A stretch of 64,000 nucleotides of DNA. Origin: Bromus sterilis. Its lineage: Eukaryota > Streptophyta > Magnoliopsida > Poales > Poaceae. The notes under the pieces are model-generated. The model ran no database searches, had not been told where the DNA came from, and worked only from the letters and a program-made list of their open reading frames with translations. The position numbers and the translations under genes are program-made. Position 1 is the first letter of the stretch, and every line of letters starts with the position of its first letter. Of the stretch, positions 44,327 to 57,083 are shown piece after piece. The stretch lies in assembly GCA_950022295.1 (NCBI GenBank), contig OX465598.1, forward strand, positions 68,866,001-68,930,000, written 5' to 3'.

Positions 44327-47300
44327 TTTTGGTATGTGCTTTTATTACTAGAAATAATTGCATCATGTTTAAATTCTATGGTTTAAGAATTAGGGATTTG
44401 GAAAAGCCTCAAAAAGAATTTAAATAAAAGGCCAGATAAAAAGTTTTTCCAAAATTCCTCCAAACAATTTTGAAAAGTCCTATAAATGAGTGTGATCATT
44501 TTAAAAATGATTTGAAGTCAAACCCATGCTCAAGGAATTTTCAAATATTCAAACAGAGGCTTGGAAATTAAATTTAGATGCTATTTGAATTGAAATTCAA
44601 ATGTTTTGAATTTCAAAAATCTTCAAAACTTGGGAGTGGCTAGTACTATGTCACCTATGTCCAAGATAAATATTTGAGGATTTTATAAAATGAATTGATA
44701 TTTAATTCAATTCAAAACAAATAATACAGAAAACAAAAAAATAAGAAAAAGAATAAAAAGGCCGAAGCCACCTACCTCTCTTACCTCCGGCCCACCTGGA
44801 CCAAGTGCAGCAGAAGGCGGCCCAGCCTGCCAGGGGCAGGGGCGTCTTCAACCTCTGCCTTCTGGCAGAGGCGTGGAGCGCATGCCCGCCACGGCATGCC
44901 ACGTCCTGCTTGCTCGAGGGGCTCCCCGTCCTCATATCTTCGCCAGGAGAAGCCCCCCGAAGCCCTCCCCCATTTCCCCCTCTCCCTGGACCTCTCCCCT
45001 CTCGCCTCGCCATTTTTCTCGCATGCCCGAAGCTCGCCGTCGGCCGCCGTCTCGCGCACACGTGGCCACCGTGCCCCCCTCGCCGAGCCAAGCTGTCCAG
45101 GAGCTCCGCCTCCGCCGTCTTCATCACCCTGCGCAACCAATTGGACCAAGGAGCCTAGAAATCCGTCGTCCCCTTCGTCGTTCTCGTCGCCGGCTGCCGG
45201 ACCTCGCCGTAAAATACGCCGCCTCCAGTGTCTCCCCGAACTCTCCGACCTCTCCTTCATGCTCAAGGTGAGCATGCACTCTTTTCCCCTCAATCCCCGA
45301 CCCCTCCCGTGGCCCAGTTCGCCGTGGCCAGTGAGCAGCGCTCCGGCCTCCGCGCTTCTCGACGCCGGCGAGCCTCCAAAGCCTCCCCGTGGTCGCCTTG
45401 TGCCCTGGGCGACGCGGGCGAGCCCCAGGACCCCAACCGTGCCCTCCGTTTGACAAGAGGAGCCCGGAGCCGACACCTCAAGTGAGCGCCGCCGCGCGGT
45501 TTGGCCACCGGCGGCTAACCGCCGGCCGTGCCGACGTGGCACGGTCATTAGGGGGATAACTCCTGGTTAGTTTGGCCCTAAGCCACTGACAGGTGGGGCC
45601 AGCCCCCCTTAATCCTCTAATTAAGTTTATTTAAAACGGGGATTAACCCGTGGGTCACTGACCAAGGGGTCCCACATGTCAGCCCCCAGTGCGTCAGCAT
45701 GACGCAAGCATGACGCAGTAAAGTCTTTTTCAATTTACAGATAATCCAGAAAACTATTAAATCTTTGAAATTCAATAAATTTTAAACCATAACTCCAAAT
45801 CAAAAGTGTAATATATAAAAAATCATCAGAAAAATGCAAGGATTCCAAATATCTTATTTTCATAGATGAAAAAACACATCTATGATGATGTACCAGTAGC
45901 ATTTAGCTATTTGGGTTATTTGGAATAATTCAAAATAAATGTTTAAATCATTTCAAATTAAATCTTTGCAATGCCAACCTTATCACATGAACATCAGAGG
46001 CATATCATACACATGACAACATAGTTTATAAAGACCAAACATTAGCAAATGCAACTTTGGCTAATTTGAACAACATTTGGAGTTTGAATTTGAATTCCTT
46101 TTTCAAATCAACTTCAATTAACTTGTTGCAAATTGAACCTAGATCACATCAGTACCATGCCATGATTCATTTCTTGAATGTGCATTGCAATGTGATGTTT
46201 ATACTTTGTTGTCTCGGTGTTTGTTTCTTCTCGATAGATCCATCGCCGGACGCAGTTCCTGTTTTCTCCGAAGAGTGGCACCCCCGAGTCTCGACAATAA
46301 GGCAAGCAAACCCCCTTTGATCATATCTATAAAAACCCAGTTTCCCTCTTGTTCTCTTATGCATGATTAGGTGATTCACATGTTACCGTTCTATCGCTAG
46401 TTGAACCCATCCTTTGCATGACCTATCATTGCTGCCACAGTATTAAGCAAACCTCAACCTAGCAGATACAAGATTTGTTTGTGTTCATCATGTGGCCCTT
46501 CATCCATGTTATGCTATGCCATGCTAGAGTTGTTTGCAATGAAGTTGATCCATCTGGGTGATGTATCGGGATGGTAGTGAACACATGCAACAATGTGGTA
46601 ACGTGTTGATGAAGTCACCCTAATATAAGTGAACAATGAGAGGCTGTGTAGGAGTACACAGTGGGTTGTCTCATTTACACTGCCCTAGGCCCCGATTTCT
46701 TGTGTTGTGATCCAAGACACAGATTACTACCACATGTTGGGCTCATTGACCCCTCTCGACCTAGTAACTCACCCCGACTATGGTCCAGGATTCGCATGGG
46801 TTAATTTTCTTCTATTTGATTTCATAACGTAGCACAGTTTTAGGCAAGCGCAGCACCATCCTTCGAGGTGGGCTTGTCGGACCGTCCATACATCGTCTGG
46901 GTCCTGAAAGGAAACCCCGGCCGGATTCCCGATTGGGGTACATACTCAGATAGGCGATTCCCTAGACTAGAGTTGGAGCCGTGAGGTAAGTGTCGTGGTA
47001 CTATCCTCGCCGACACCGCTTGAAGGTGACGAGTTCTAGGCGGTAAGTGGTAGCTACGTATGTGAAGAAGTACACCCCTGCATGGTTAATGAACTATTCG
47101 AATAGCCGTGTCCGCGGTTATGGACTACTTGGAGATCTTTACTTGATTATTAGACAACTCAAATGGATAGTCTAAAAATCGCAAGATAAGTGTGAGTGCT
47201 TTGGGTTGCTTCCTCGTGGGGAAGTCGAGGAAGGATCCATGGTTGTGTATTGATGTGGTGATCAAGATTAGATGGACTCATGTGCGCCTCTCATCTCAAC

Positions 47301-48254
47301 TCTATGTAGTCGTTGTATAGGATAGCCAAGTCAAAGCTTTCTGCATTACAACCCCACTTTCCTTTACCTTGATACCTGAGCATGAGTAGTATAGTATTGA
47401 CGTAAGTCTTGCTGAGTACGAATTTGTACTCACGTTTGCTTATTCTATGTTTTAGAGACGAGACCACTGACCCTGATGGTGGCCTCCCCCCTCAAGCTCG
47501 ACGTCGACGAAGTAATGTAGTCCCAGACAGCAGCCTGGTCCCTCTGGAGGGTCGTTGTGTTTTCTTAAAGGCTTCTTAAGCCGTTTGTTAACCTTGTCTT
47601 TACTAAGACATAATTTGCTTCCGTTGTTGTATGATGTAATGTTGGGTCACAGTTATGTGATCTCTGCTTGTAACACTACTATATCTGCTCTGTTTAGAAG
47701 ATGCAATAAAGCTATGAGTTTGTAGAGTTCATGTTGTGTTACCTGCTGTTTACACTAGACATGTATGCTGCGTGTATGATTATAACGTGCATGTCTTAGT
47801 GTGGGATTCGATAGCTTAGTTGAGTTCTTGCCGGCGGTCTTTTATACACCAACTGGCCCTTAGATGTGCGCAGCTTGAGGCATCGCGATGCGATTGCTCG
47901 TGACTCTGTCACGTGGCACACTTTGTTGTATGATTGAGCCCGCCCGAGACCCCGACTAAGAGATCGGGCTAGAGTCTGCTTATGTAAGTGTTATAATTCA
48001 ATCGATAATGTGGTTGAGGCGACTTGTCTATGAGTATGGGATTTCACCACCCATAATCATTTAGACTTGTGAGCGGACGATGAGGACCCATCTCAGTTGA
48101 TCATCCGGCCTGAATGGGATGCCCCTCACGTTCGATGCTTTCCGACAGTGTTCTGTGCTTGGCCTTGTCTGCTTAGACAAGTGGGTACGACTCTCGGCTC
48201 TCCATATGATTGAGTTGTGACTGGAATTACATATGCAAACCCCGGGTCCCGACA
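44313..48254 (+). repeat. 3' LTR of element D (3942 bp)
   Basis: Starts TGTCACAACC and ends TCCCGACA. It differs from the 5' LTR mainly in the GC-rich block and by a gap of about 9 bp near 45745. Confidence 0.93.
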
Positions 48255-51200
48255 CTCTTCATGTGATGATCCCTCAGATGAAGAACCTGCTGACAACTAT
48301 GCTAAACTTGCTAAACTTGCATTTAAGCAACTGATACGTCCCAAACGTATCTATAATTTCTGCTTTCTCCATGCATGTTTTGTGTGATATTGCTATGCTT
48401 TTGATACACTTTCATATCTTTTTATAACAGATTTTGGAACTAACCTAGTAATGGTTTCAAGAGTGCATAAGTTCTTGTTTTTGTACTTTATGTGTAGGAA
48501 TTACTTGGATAAAGGAAAAATCACAAAAAGAAGCCTTGTAGGAGTTGGACTCTAACTCTATCGAAATCTATCCCCACCAAACAGGTTTTACAGATCGCCT
48601 CGGAAACGCTAGAAGACGGCCTCAAACGGAAAAACTTAAAACTACAAAGTTGTAGGGGATTTTTCCGGTGGAGCTAGACATAAAATTCGTCCCAATCGAA
48701 GTTCGGATGCTCCCTCGAGCCCCAAAATAACGAAGACGTAATCTCGATGACGGGAATCCGAGAGTCAATATAAAGAGAGGAAACCTAGGTCAAAGGGCAT
48801 CACGAAATTTCCTCCCCCTTGGCAGACGTCTTGAGGGGGAGATCAATCTCCACAGCAGAACCATCTCCAAGGAAGAATAAGGGGCCAAGGGTTGCTGCCC
48901 CAAGGGTCGTGGCCACCGCCGTGGCCGCCACCGCCACCGTCTTCTTCATCTCCTCCGGGATGCACCTCTCCATCAACAACTCTCTCTCTCTCTCACCATG
49001 TCCATGCGTAAGTAGTTCCTCCTCGGGGCTGAGGTTTCTACTAGTAGCTATGTGTTCTTCTCTCTCTCCCATGATGTGATCTTCGTTGTGATCATAGGCT
49101 ATGTTAATCTAGGGTGATCCCATGATATTTCCCCTTCCTCTATGTATTGGATTGATGTACTCACTTGATCTTATCTAGTATAATCCCTGAGACCATGGTG
49201 ACAGCGGTCTATTGGACATGGGTTAGAAGAATATTTTCATGAGTGATTTCCTCTTTTGTGTGTTCATTGAAGATTGAGAGTCTCTTGGTGTTTGTCTTTG
49301 ACTATCCTTGAGATATGTTGTGGTGATTGTGGTACTCTCTTTGAATGGCCGCGGTGACATTGGGAAATCCATAGATTGAGAACTACGAACTTTGAGGTGT
49401 GCTTTTGTAGCCCTACATAATTCTCGTCCTCTCTTGACCACAAAGGAATGACCTCCGAGTGCGTCTCCATTGTATGTTTTATGGGAAATATCATTTCACA
49501 ACCACAAGTTAGGTATGTGCTAGGGTAAGCTTAGGCCTTTGCATCATTTTAAAATTTCAAAAGAAATCTTTGAAATCAAAATCCAAAAGCAAAATGGGAG
49601 AAGGAACCCCCCAGATGAATTAATTCAAAAGGGCAGATAAAAATCTTCTCCAAAAATTCATGTTAGATTTTTGAAAAGTCTTATAAATGAGTGTGATCAC
49701 ATATCAAGTGATGTGGGACCCATCCCATGCTCATAGATTTTTCAAATATTCAAACAGTGCCTTGGAATTAATTAAAAAACCCTATTTGAGTTAAGATTCA
49801 AATTATTTGAATTTTAAAAATGTTGAAACTTTATAAGTGGCTAGTCTATATTATTATGAGGCCATATAAATTTTTCAGCATTTAATAAAATGCCTAGCTA
49901 TTTATTTAGCACAGCAAAACAAAAAGGCAGAAAAGAAAAACAGAAAAGAAAACCAGAAGCTTACCTGGGCAAAGAAGCCCGACTAGCTCCCCCGCAGCCC
50001 ACCTGGCCGGCCCAGCCCACCTGGAGCGCCCCTGTCGTCTTCCCCGGGCACGAGCACACAGCTGCGTGCCCGACATGCCGCAGCTGTCGCCGTGGCCTCT
50101 CCCCAGCCCTCCCTTGCCTCCTTCTCGATGCCACGCACGCCAGGAGACGCCCCACGTCTCACTTTCCCCCTCCTCGCCCTCTGGTCCGTCCTCCCCGCGA
50201 AGAACAGCGAAGCACCGAAGCCCTAGCCGGCCATGGCTCTGCTCCGGCGTGGCCACTGAGCAAGCCGACGAGCCCCACCTTGTCCGTTCGACACGCAACC
50301 GTCGACTCCGTCGAATCCCCCATTCAATCGAAGACGAAGAGCAACGCCGATGACGCCAGCTTCAACCTCCTCATCGCCGGAACCGCAAGTCGCCGTCGAC
50401 GAATTCGCCGGCCACACAGCCTCTCCGACCATGCCACCACCTCAGTTCGACTCACGGTGAGCTTCTACTTCACCCAAGCTATCGCACGGCCGCCCCCTTC
50501 CTTCCTATCGTGTTCCGCCATGTGAGCAGGAGTCCGTCGCCGCCATGGCTGGTGGAGCTCTAGCCCCCGTGCGCTAGCGTCTCGACCGACTTGCCCATCA
50601 CCCTCCTGGTGCTCCCAGCAACCTGTTGGACGAGGCCACGGTCAAAACGGCGCTCCAGAGCGCGAGTTCGACGATGCCCGAGCCACTGCCTCCACCGTCT
50701 TCGACGCCGGCGACGCTCAGGTGATCCCCGTGACCCCCTGGTGCCACCACTCGACGTGGATGACCTCCAGGAGCATGCCCATGCCCTCCGTCCCCCTTCC
50801 TGTGGCAAGCCGCCGGGCACTTAGCCCTAATCACGTGCTAATCCACCTCCTAATTGACCCCATGGGTCAATGACAAGTGGGCCCAGAGCCTTAATCCCCC
50901 CGGTTAGTTTAAACTAACCGGGTTAATTAACCCAGAACCACTGATAAGGTTGGCCCACACGTCAGACCCCCCCCACGTCAGCCTTGCGCAAGCATGATGC
51001 AGTAAATGAATTTCCAGAATAAATTGTTTTAAAGAAATTCCAGAAAATCCAGAAAATAGCCCAAACTTTGGAAATTCATAGAAAATTCATATTAACTCCA
51101 AATTGGACAAATAATATATGAAAAATGATCAGGAGAAAATGACCTATCCAAATATCCAACTTTCAACTTTGTTTGAGTTGAATTTAAAATGTGATCAGTA

Positions 51201-51529
51201 GCATTTGCTATTTGATTTAAATGAAATTAAATCAAATTCAATTCAAAAGTGTTTGCAACTTGAACCATGGCAACATGCTACATTTCACTTACACATCAGA
51301 GGCATATCATACACATTTCCAAATGATTCAAATTGATCAATCAATTTCACATGTAACTTGACTAAGTTTGAATTCAAATTGGAGTTTGAATTTGCAATTC
51401 ATTTTGCAATATACTCCATTTAAACGGAATTGTCTCACACATCAAAGCACATACATCAAGTTTCAACCTTCCATCATGTGATTGTGCATTGTATTTACTT
51501 TGCTACCTTGTTTGTTGTTTGTCGAGTAG

Positions 51530-52792
51530 AGGTGGAACCGGAACAGGAGGTTGCCCCCTTCGTTGAAGACCCTGAACCCGAACCTCGTCAGCAAGGCAAG
51601 CAAACCCCCATTGATCATGTCGATAAAATCCCATTTCCCTCTCATGTCTCGCTTATGCATGTTTAGGAGATCATCTTGTATCGATTCTACCGCATAGTTG
51701 AACCCATGTCCTTTGCATGACCTATCATCTTGTCACAGTAGTAAGCAAACCACAATCCTAGCAGATGTAGGAGTTGGTTGATATCATGCGGCCCCTGCAA
51801 CTGTTACTGCTTATTGCATGATTAGTGATACAACGAGGTTGCTTTTGATGTGAGTCGGGATGATGGTAAACATGGTGTTGATGAAAGTGAAACTGTGTTG
51901 GTGAATCTACCCTAATACAAGGTGAACGATGAGAGGCTGTGTAGGAGTACACAGTGGGTTGTCTCGTTGAACACCGCCCTAAGCCCGAGTTCTTGTGTGG
52001 TGATCCAAGACGAAGAGTACTACCACATGTTGGGCACATGGACCCCCGCTCAACCTACTAACTCACCCCTTCTCAGTTCAATGAGTCGCATTAGTTCGGA
52101 GTTCTGGTAGGTCTGTGGCACGGTCTGCGAAGTGGAAGAACGGCTATTCAGACCGGCTTGGGACCCTGCACACATCTTCTGGGACCACATCGGTAAACCG
52201 GCCGGGTTCACGATGTGGATTCCAGCCCAGATAGGCGTCTCCATTGAATTTGAGTTGGCTGTGAGGTAAAAGTTGTGGGAATTATCCTCGTCGGCACCTC
52301 TTGAACGGTGTCGAGTACAAAGGCGGTAACTGATAGTTTCATGTGTGTAGCAGTACACCCCTGCAGGGTTAATAAACTATTCGAATAGCCGCGTCCGCGG
52401 TAAGGGACTACTTGGAGAGCTGTGCTCGATTATTAGACAACTTGAACCGGATACTCCTAAAATACACCAAGATAAGTGTGAGTGCTATGGTGTGCTTCTC
52501 GTGGGGAAGTCGAGGAAGTAACCATAGTGGTGTAATTGGTTGAAGAGATGTAGTGGACTCGTGTACGCTTCTTACCTCAAGTCTGGTACTCGTAGTTCAG
52601 TACTAGCCAAGTCAAAGCTGGCACTTCTGCAAGTGAAACCCCACCTCCCTTTACGTTGATACATATGCATGAGTAGTATAGCTCCTATGTAAGTCTTGCT
52701 GAGTATGATTTTGTACTCACGTTTGCTTAATCTATGTTTTAGATGAACCCAACGACCCCGATGGTGGCTTCTACCCGAAGCTCGAAGAATGA
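51530..52792 (+). other. Exon-like modules in LTR C (51530-51595, 52743-52792)
   Basis: The first module (66 nt) follows TTGTCGAGTAG and ends CAAG|GCAAGC, a GC-type donor; its phase-1 frame reads VEPEQEVAPFVEDPEPEPRQ. The second follows TCTATGTTTTAG and continues in frame as DEPNDPDGGFYPKLEE to TGA at 52790. The inferred intron is 1147 bp. A candidate upstream exon ends ACTCACG|GTGAGC at 50456. Coding status is inference from frame continuity and comparison with LTRs B and D. Confidence 0.45.
52354..52410 (+). promoter_or_regulatory. Conserved palindrome block, LTR C
   Basis: TACACCCCTGCAGGG, CTATTCGAATAG (52377-52388) and CCGCGG in the same order and spacing as in LTR D. Confidence 0.6.
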
Positions 52793-53968
52793 AGACTCAG
52801 ACCAAGACCAAGCTAGTGTAGTCCCAGTCAGACGACTGGTTCCCTCGTGGAGGGCTTGTTTTTAGATAAGGATTCTCTAAGCCATTTGTTAAACTTGTCT
52901 GTACTCAGACCTACTTTGCTTCCGCTTGTCTGTTGTAATGTTGGATCACATGCTTGTGATCTCTGTGTGCACTCTGTAAGAGTTATTAATAAAGATGTAT
53001 ACATTGTAGAGAATTGCAATGATACCTACTGTTCATACTAGACATGTGTGCTGCGTGTATGTTTATAACATGCATGTCTTAGTATGTGTTTTTGAGACCT
53101 TAGTTGTGATCTGGCTGGCAATCTTTTATACACCAAGTGGCCCTTAGATGTGCGCAGCTTGGGGCATCGCGATGCGATTGCTCGAGACTCCGTCTCGTGC
53201 ACACTTTGATGTATGATCGAGCCCGCCCTAGACCCCGACTAAGTGATCGGGCGGGAGTAAGTCTATGTAAGGGTTATAATACAATCGATAGTATGGTTGA
53301 GGCGACTTGTCTATGAGTATGGGAGTTCACCACCCATATCAATTAGACTTGTGTGCGGACGATGAGGACCCATCTCAGTGGATCATCCGGCCTGAATGGG
53401 ATGCCCCTCACGTTCGATGCTTTCCGAGAACGTTCTGTGCTTGGCCTTGTCTGCTTAGACAAGTGGGTACGGTTCTCGGCTCTCCATATGATTGTGTTGT
53501 AGCGAGGCTTGCATACACTAACCCCGGGTCCCGACATATCATGTGATTAGACTATGTTAATGTTGTTGAGAGTTGTCACTAGTGAAAGTATGAAGCCTAG
53601 GCCTTGTTTCCGCCATTGTTACACCGTTTGTGCTCACTTTTGTCACATGTTTGCTTGCTGCACTTTTTATTACAGATTTATATTACTTTTCTTTGCCACA
53701 CCTATCACCCATATTTTACCATCTCTTCGCCGAACTAGTGCAGCTATACAACTCATAGTTGTATTAGGTGTGTTGGGGACACAATATACTTCTTGTATCT
53801 TAATTGCAGGGTTGCTTGAGAGAGACCATCTTCAACCTCTACTTCCCTGAGTTCGATAAACCTTAGGTCATCCACTTGAGGGAAATTGCTGCTGTCCTAC
53901 AAACCTCTGCGCTTGGAGGCCCAACATAGTCTACAAGAATAGAAGCGTGCGTAGACATCAAGCTATTC

Positions 53969-53986
53969 TTGCGCCGTTGCCGGGGA
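53969..53986 (+). other. Primer binding site, plus-strand Athila-like element
   Basis: GCGCCGTTGCCGGGGA, eight to ten bases after the LTR, matches the tRNA-Asp complement used by Athila-type elements apart from its first bases. Confidence 0.75.
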
Positions 53987-54061
53987 GGTGAGTGCTTGAA
54001 GGTATATCTTTAGATCTTGCAATTAAATCTTTTTGTTTCTTGATTTTACCTTTCTCTAGTT

Positions 54062-56464
54062 ATGCTTATGGAAAACTGCAGTCTTAGTTCGCTGTTTGGG
54101 GAAGGCCGCTTTACCACACCCGTGGTAGAGAAGTCTCCTCCACCTACTGAATGTATCGCGTTCAAAATACCACTTGGGATAGTTGAAATAATTATTAATG
54201 ATAGTTATGATGGGACAATCAATCCTAGTATTCATTTGTTGAAACTTAAAGAACTTTGTGAGTTATTTAAGATTTTAGGTTTGACAAGAGGTGAAGTCAT
54301 GAAGAAATTATTTGCCTTGTCACTGAAAGGAAAAGCATTGGAATGGTATAGTCTACTAGATGATTCTCACCTACGGGATTGGGAAGAGATCCAGTCTCTC
54401 TTTTACTCCAAGTTTTATCCTCTTCATGAAGTTTATGAGAATAGGAATTATGTTTATAGTTTTATCCTCATGACGGAGAGAGCATAGATCAAGCTTGGGG
54501 GAGACTGAAAACTTTAATGCTAAAATGTCCTAACCATGGGCTCCCGAAAGATATAATTATTACTAACTTTTATGCAAGGCTCTCTCGACAGGATAGAGAC
54601 TTCCTTGATGCTTCCTCTATGGGTTCTTTCACAAACAAAAAGATTGATACTAAATGGGAACTCCTTGAAATAATTAAACGCGATACTGAAGATTGGGAGA
54701 TTGACAAAGGTAAAGAGTCGGGTATAAGTTATGAGTATGATTGCATTAAGTCCTTTGTTGAAACTGCAAATTTTAATAAGTTTAGATCTAAGTTTGTGCT
54801 TGATTCTCAACTCCTTGTTGATTTCCTCAAATCTTTTTCTTCACATCTTAATATGCCTAAGGAGAATTGGATCAAGCATCATGGACCTTTTAAAGAGATT
54901 TGCAAAGAAAATGAAATTGTTCATGATGATTTCAACATGCATGATCCAATTCCAGAAAACGAAGTTTTATATAAGCATGTTATTTTTTGTGGAGTGGATA
55001 GACCTTGTGAAAGGCCTATGATTGAAGAAGAGAAGTATTGTAAGCAACATAAGCATGAAAGAACAATTACTTGGGGCAAAGATTAAAATGAAATTGCTAG
55101 AGAATTGTGTGACCTTTATCCTTTTACTTGTGAACTTTGCTGTATAGAGGGTCACTTCAATTTTCAATTCATGGACTTTCAAAACATAACTGTTAACCAG
55201 TTGTGTGATAACATGATCACTTCTGATCTTTATGATGAACTTATGTTATTTTTGATGTGTGAAGAGTTATCAGAAAAGACTTCTTGGCTAGATGTTAATG
55301 CCTTAGGAATTAGCAACAATTTGAAAAATTGCCATCTCTATTGTGTTGTTAATTGCCATGAAAATGATTACATAAGTAAGATTAGAAAGGAGGGAACTTT
55401 ACCAAAATATAAAAATTTCTCTTATATCTCTACTAATAAAAAGGAGAGTTTCTCCCAAGTTTCCCCTATTGTTTCTAATGATAAACCAGGATATGTGGAG
55501 ACACTTCATCTCCAACCACTCCCTCGTAAGGTAAAGAAGAAGAAAAAGAAGAGGAGGAGGAAGAGGAGCAAGAAGTAAGAAGAATGGGTATCAACCTGGC
55601 CTGAGTATATCCCTCGCATCAATTTTTATCCTAACGGACAGAAATTTTTGGATGATGGTGAGCTTGTTACTTTTTATGATTGGGAAAATGATGATAAGGC
55701 TACTTATGATCTTGAAAATCTTTTTGGTACCAACTCTGAGAGTGATGATATGGAAAGCTCTAAGATTGGGGATGATAGAATTGCAAGTCCTTTACCCATT
55801 AGTGATGTGGTAATTGATAATTCTTTTTCTAGTAAGAATAAACACAACATGTTTACAAATATAGTTGCTAGCAATGATAATGCTCTTCTCTACTATGATG
55901 ATGTTATAACTCCTATCTATAGTGATTATAAAGGTACCTATGACATAAGGAGAAAATATCCTTATGAAACTTGCCATAATCATGGAGGGAATTACTCCCT
56001 TGTGAACACCATCTTCCTAATACACAATTAATCTATAGTGTTTAAGTTGTTTATGATAGTCCTACTCCCACTATTACCAATGAGAAAGATTATGCTTATG
56101 TGGAGAGTAAGAGTACCCTTTTTCATGTGGATCATGGTAACAATGCTTTATGCGATACTTATATTGTTGAGTTTATTCATGATCCTACTGGAAATTATTA
56201 TGAGAAGGGAACATATTCTTATAGATATTTCAATAATATTAAGTTTCCTCTCTTTATGTTGAAAGTTTTGAAGTTGCACTTATTTTGCCTTCCTATGCTA
56301 ATATTTTTATGCTTCAATGAGTTATTTCTCTATAAGATCCATTTGCATAGGAAGGATGTTAGACTTAAATGTGTTTGTTATTTTCTTCTTGATGCTCTCT
56401 TTTGTTCTTCAACTCTTATTCCTTATTCCTACGAGAGCATCATTAAAACCTTATGCCTAGCTTA
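54062..56464 (+). pseudogene. Athila-like gag protein gene, decayed
   Basis: The frame from ATG 54062 encodes a gag-type helical domain (LLKLKELCELFKILGL, then LSLKGKALEWYSLL and FYSKFYP). A frameshift near 54460 moves it to the frame that continues at 54517 (NFYARLSRQDRDFLDASSMG). A TAA at 55084-55086 and a TAA at 55576-55578 interrupt the same frame. It then reads through ENDDKATYDLENLF and shifts again near 56030 to end at 56464. No CCHC knuckle, protease or RT follows, so the element could not be autonomous even if repaired. A Lys/Arg run (about 55535-55575) precedes the second stop. Confidence 0.8.
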
Positions 56465-57083
56465 AAGGTGTAAAAGAAAGCGCTTGTTGGGAGGCAACCC
56501 AAGATGTTTTTACTTCTGTTTTTAGTGGTCTTGATGATTGTTACTACTGTAGCAACATCATTGTATCTTTATTTTCAAGCTTTGTGACAAGTCTAGCCTC
56601 CGATTGCAAGAAAGTTCAAAAGTTGTGACATGCTGTCCAGAAAACAGATTCTGTCCTTGGACGAAAAAATTAGCCTAAAATCACCAGATCATCTTTTTTA
56701 TCTGATTTTTTTTGACAGCGTGCTCCATACAATTTAATTTCGAGAGTCTGTTCTGAGTTTTTTGATTCGAGTTGCAGAAGTATCCCTAAAAAATTCTTTA
56801 CTATCTGCTGTTCTGTTTTTCACAGATTCTGCCACGTTTTGACTCTCCTCAATTTTGCAAACCTTAAGCTTGATTTTTATTTGCAAAAACTTTTTGGCAA
56901 TCTTGAGAAACAGTATCTCTTCAAGAATATCTTTATATACAGTGGGTAAAAATATATTTATTAAGGGTACTAACCTCTCTAATCAGCTTATGATGAGTTA
57001 TGTATGAAGGGAGTTTTCAAGTGTGCGATGGAAGATGATGAAAGAAGATTCGGGAGTGTCAAGCGCTCAAGATTGGGGATGAC
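56465..57083 (+). other. Non-coding internal region of the plus-strand Athila-like element
   Basis: Starts with GTTGGGAGGCAACCCAAG, a segment common downstream of gag in this element type. No coding frame follows. It ends at the ATGAC duplication (57079-57083) of the minus-strand insertion. Confidence 0.6.

Larger units (their letters stand above)
35460..48254 (+). mobile_element. Element D: complete Tekay/Del-type chromovirus
   Basis: The 12.8-kb element has two full LTRs, a primer site, a polyprotein region and a polypurine tract. Target duplication CTCTT is exact (35455-35459 and 48255-48259). By eye the LTRs differ at about 95 of about 3940 positions plus a few short gaps, roughly 2.4 percent. 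At the often-used grass LTR rate of 1.3e-8 per site per year this suggests about 1 million years. The count is manual. It is inserted in the copia gag gene. Confidence 0.93.
32721..48331 (+). mobile_element. Copia-type LTR retrotransposon, interrupted
   Basis: The 5' LTR (32721-34135), tRNA-Met primer site and gag are visible. The element is split by Tekay element D at 35459 and cut at 48331 by an Athila-like element; the rest should lie right of the window. The UBN2-type gag and Lys-rich tail after the zinc knuckle suggest the SIRE/Maximus lineage, with low certainty. Confidence 0.8.
49494..53536 (+). mobile_element. Solo LTR C (4043 bp), Tekay-type, same group as element D
   Basis: The LTR runs from TTTCACAACC (canonical TG mutated to TT) to GGTCCCGACA, with exact duplication TATCA on both sides (49489-49493 and 53537-53541). 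It aligns along its length with the LTRs of element D but is clearly more diverged than those are from each other. No internal region is present. GC-rich ORFs around 49890-50830 occur on both strands and are not supported. Confidence 0.9.
48332..53960 (+). repeat. 5' LTR of the plus-strand Athila-like element, split by solo LTR C
   Basis: Begins TGATACGTCC and ends GTAGACATCA (TGAT/ATCA). Without solo LTR C and one TATCA copy it is 1581 bp. A TATA-like AATATAAAG is near 48767. Confidence 0.85.
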
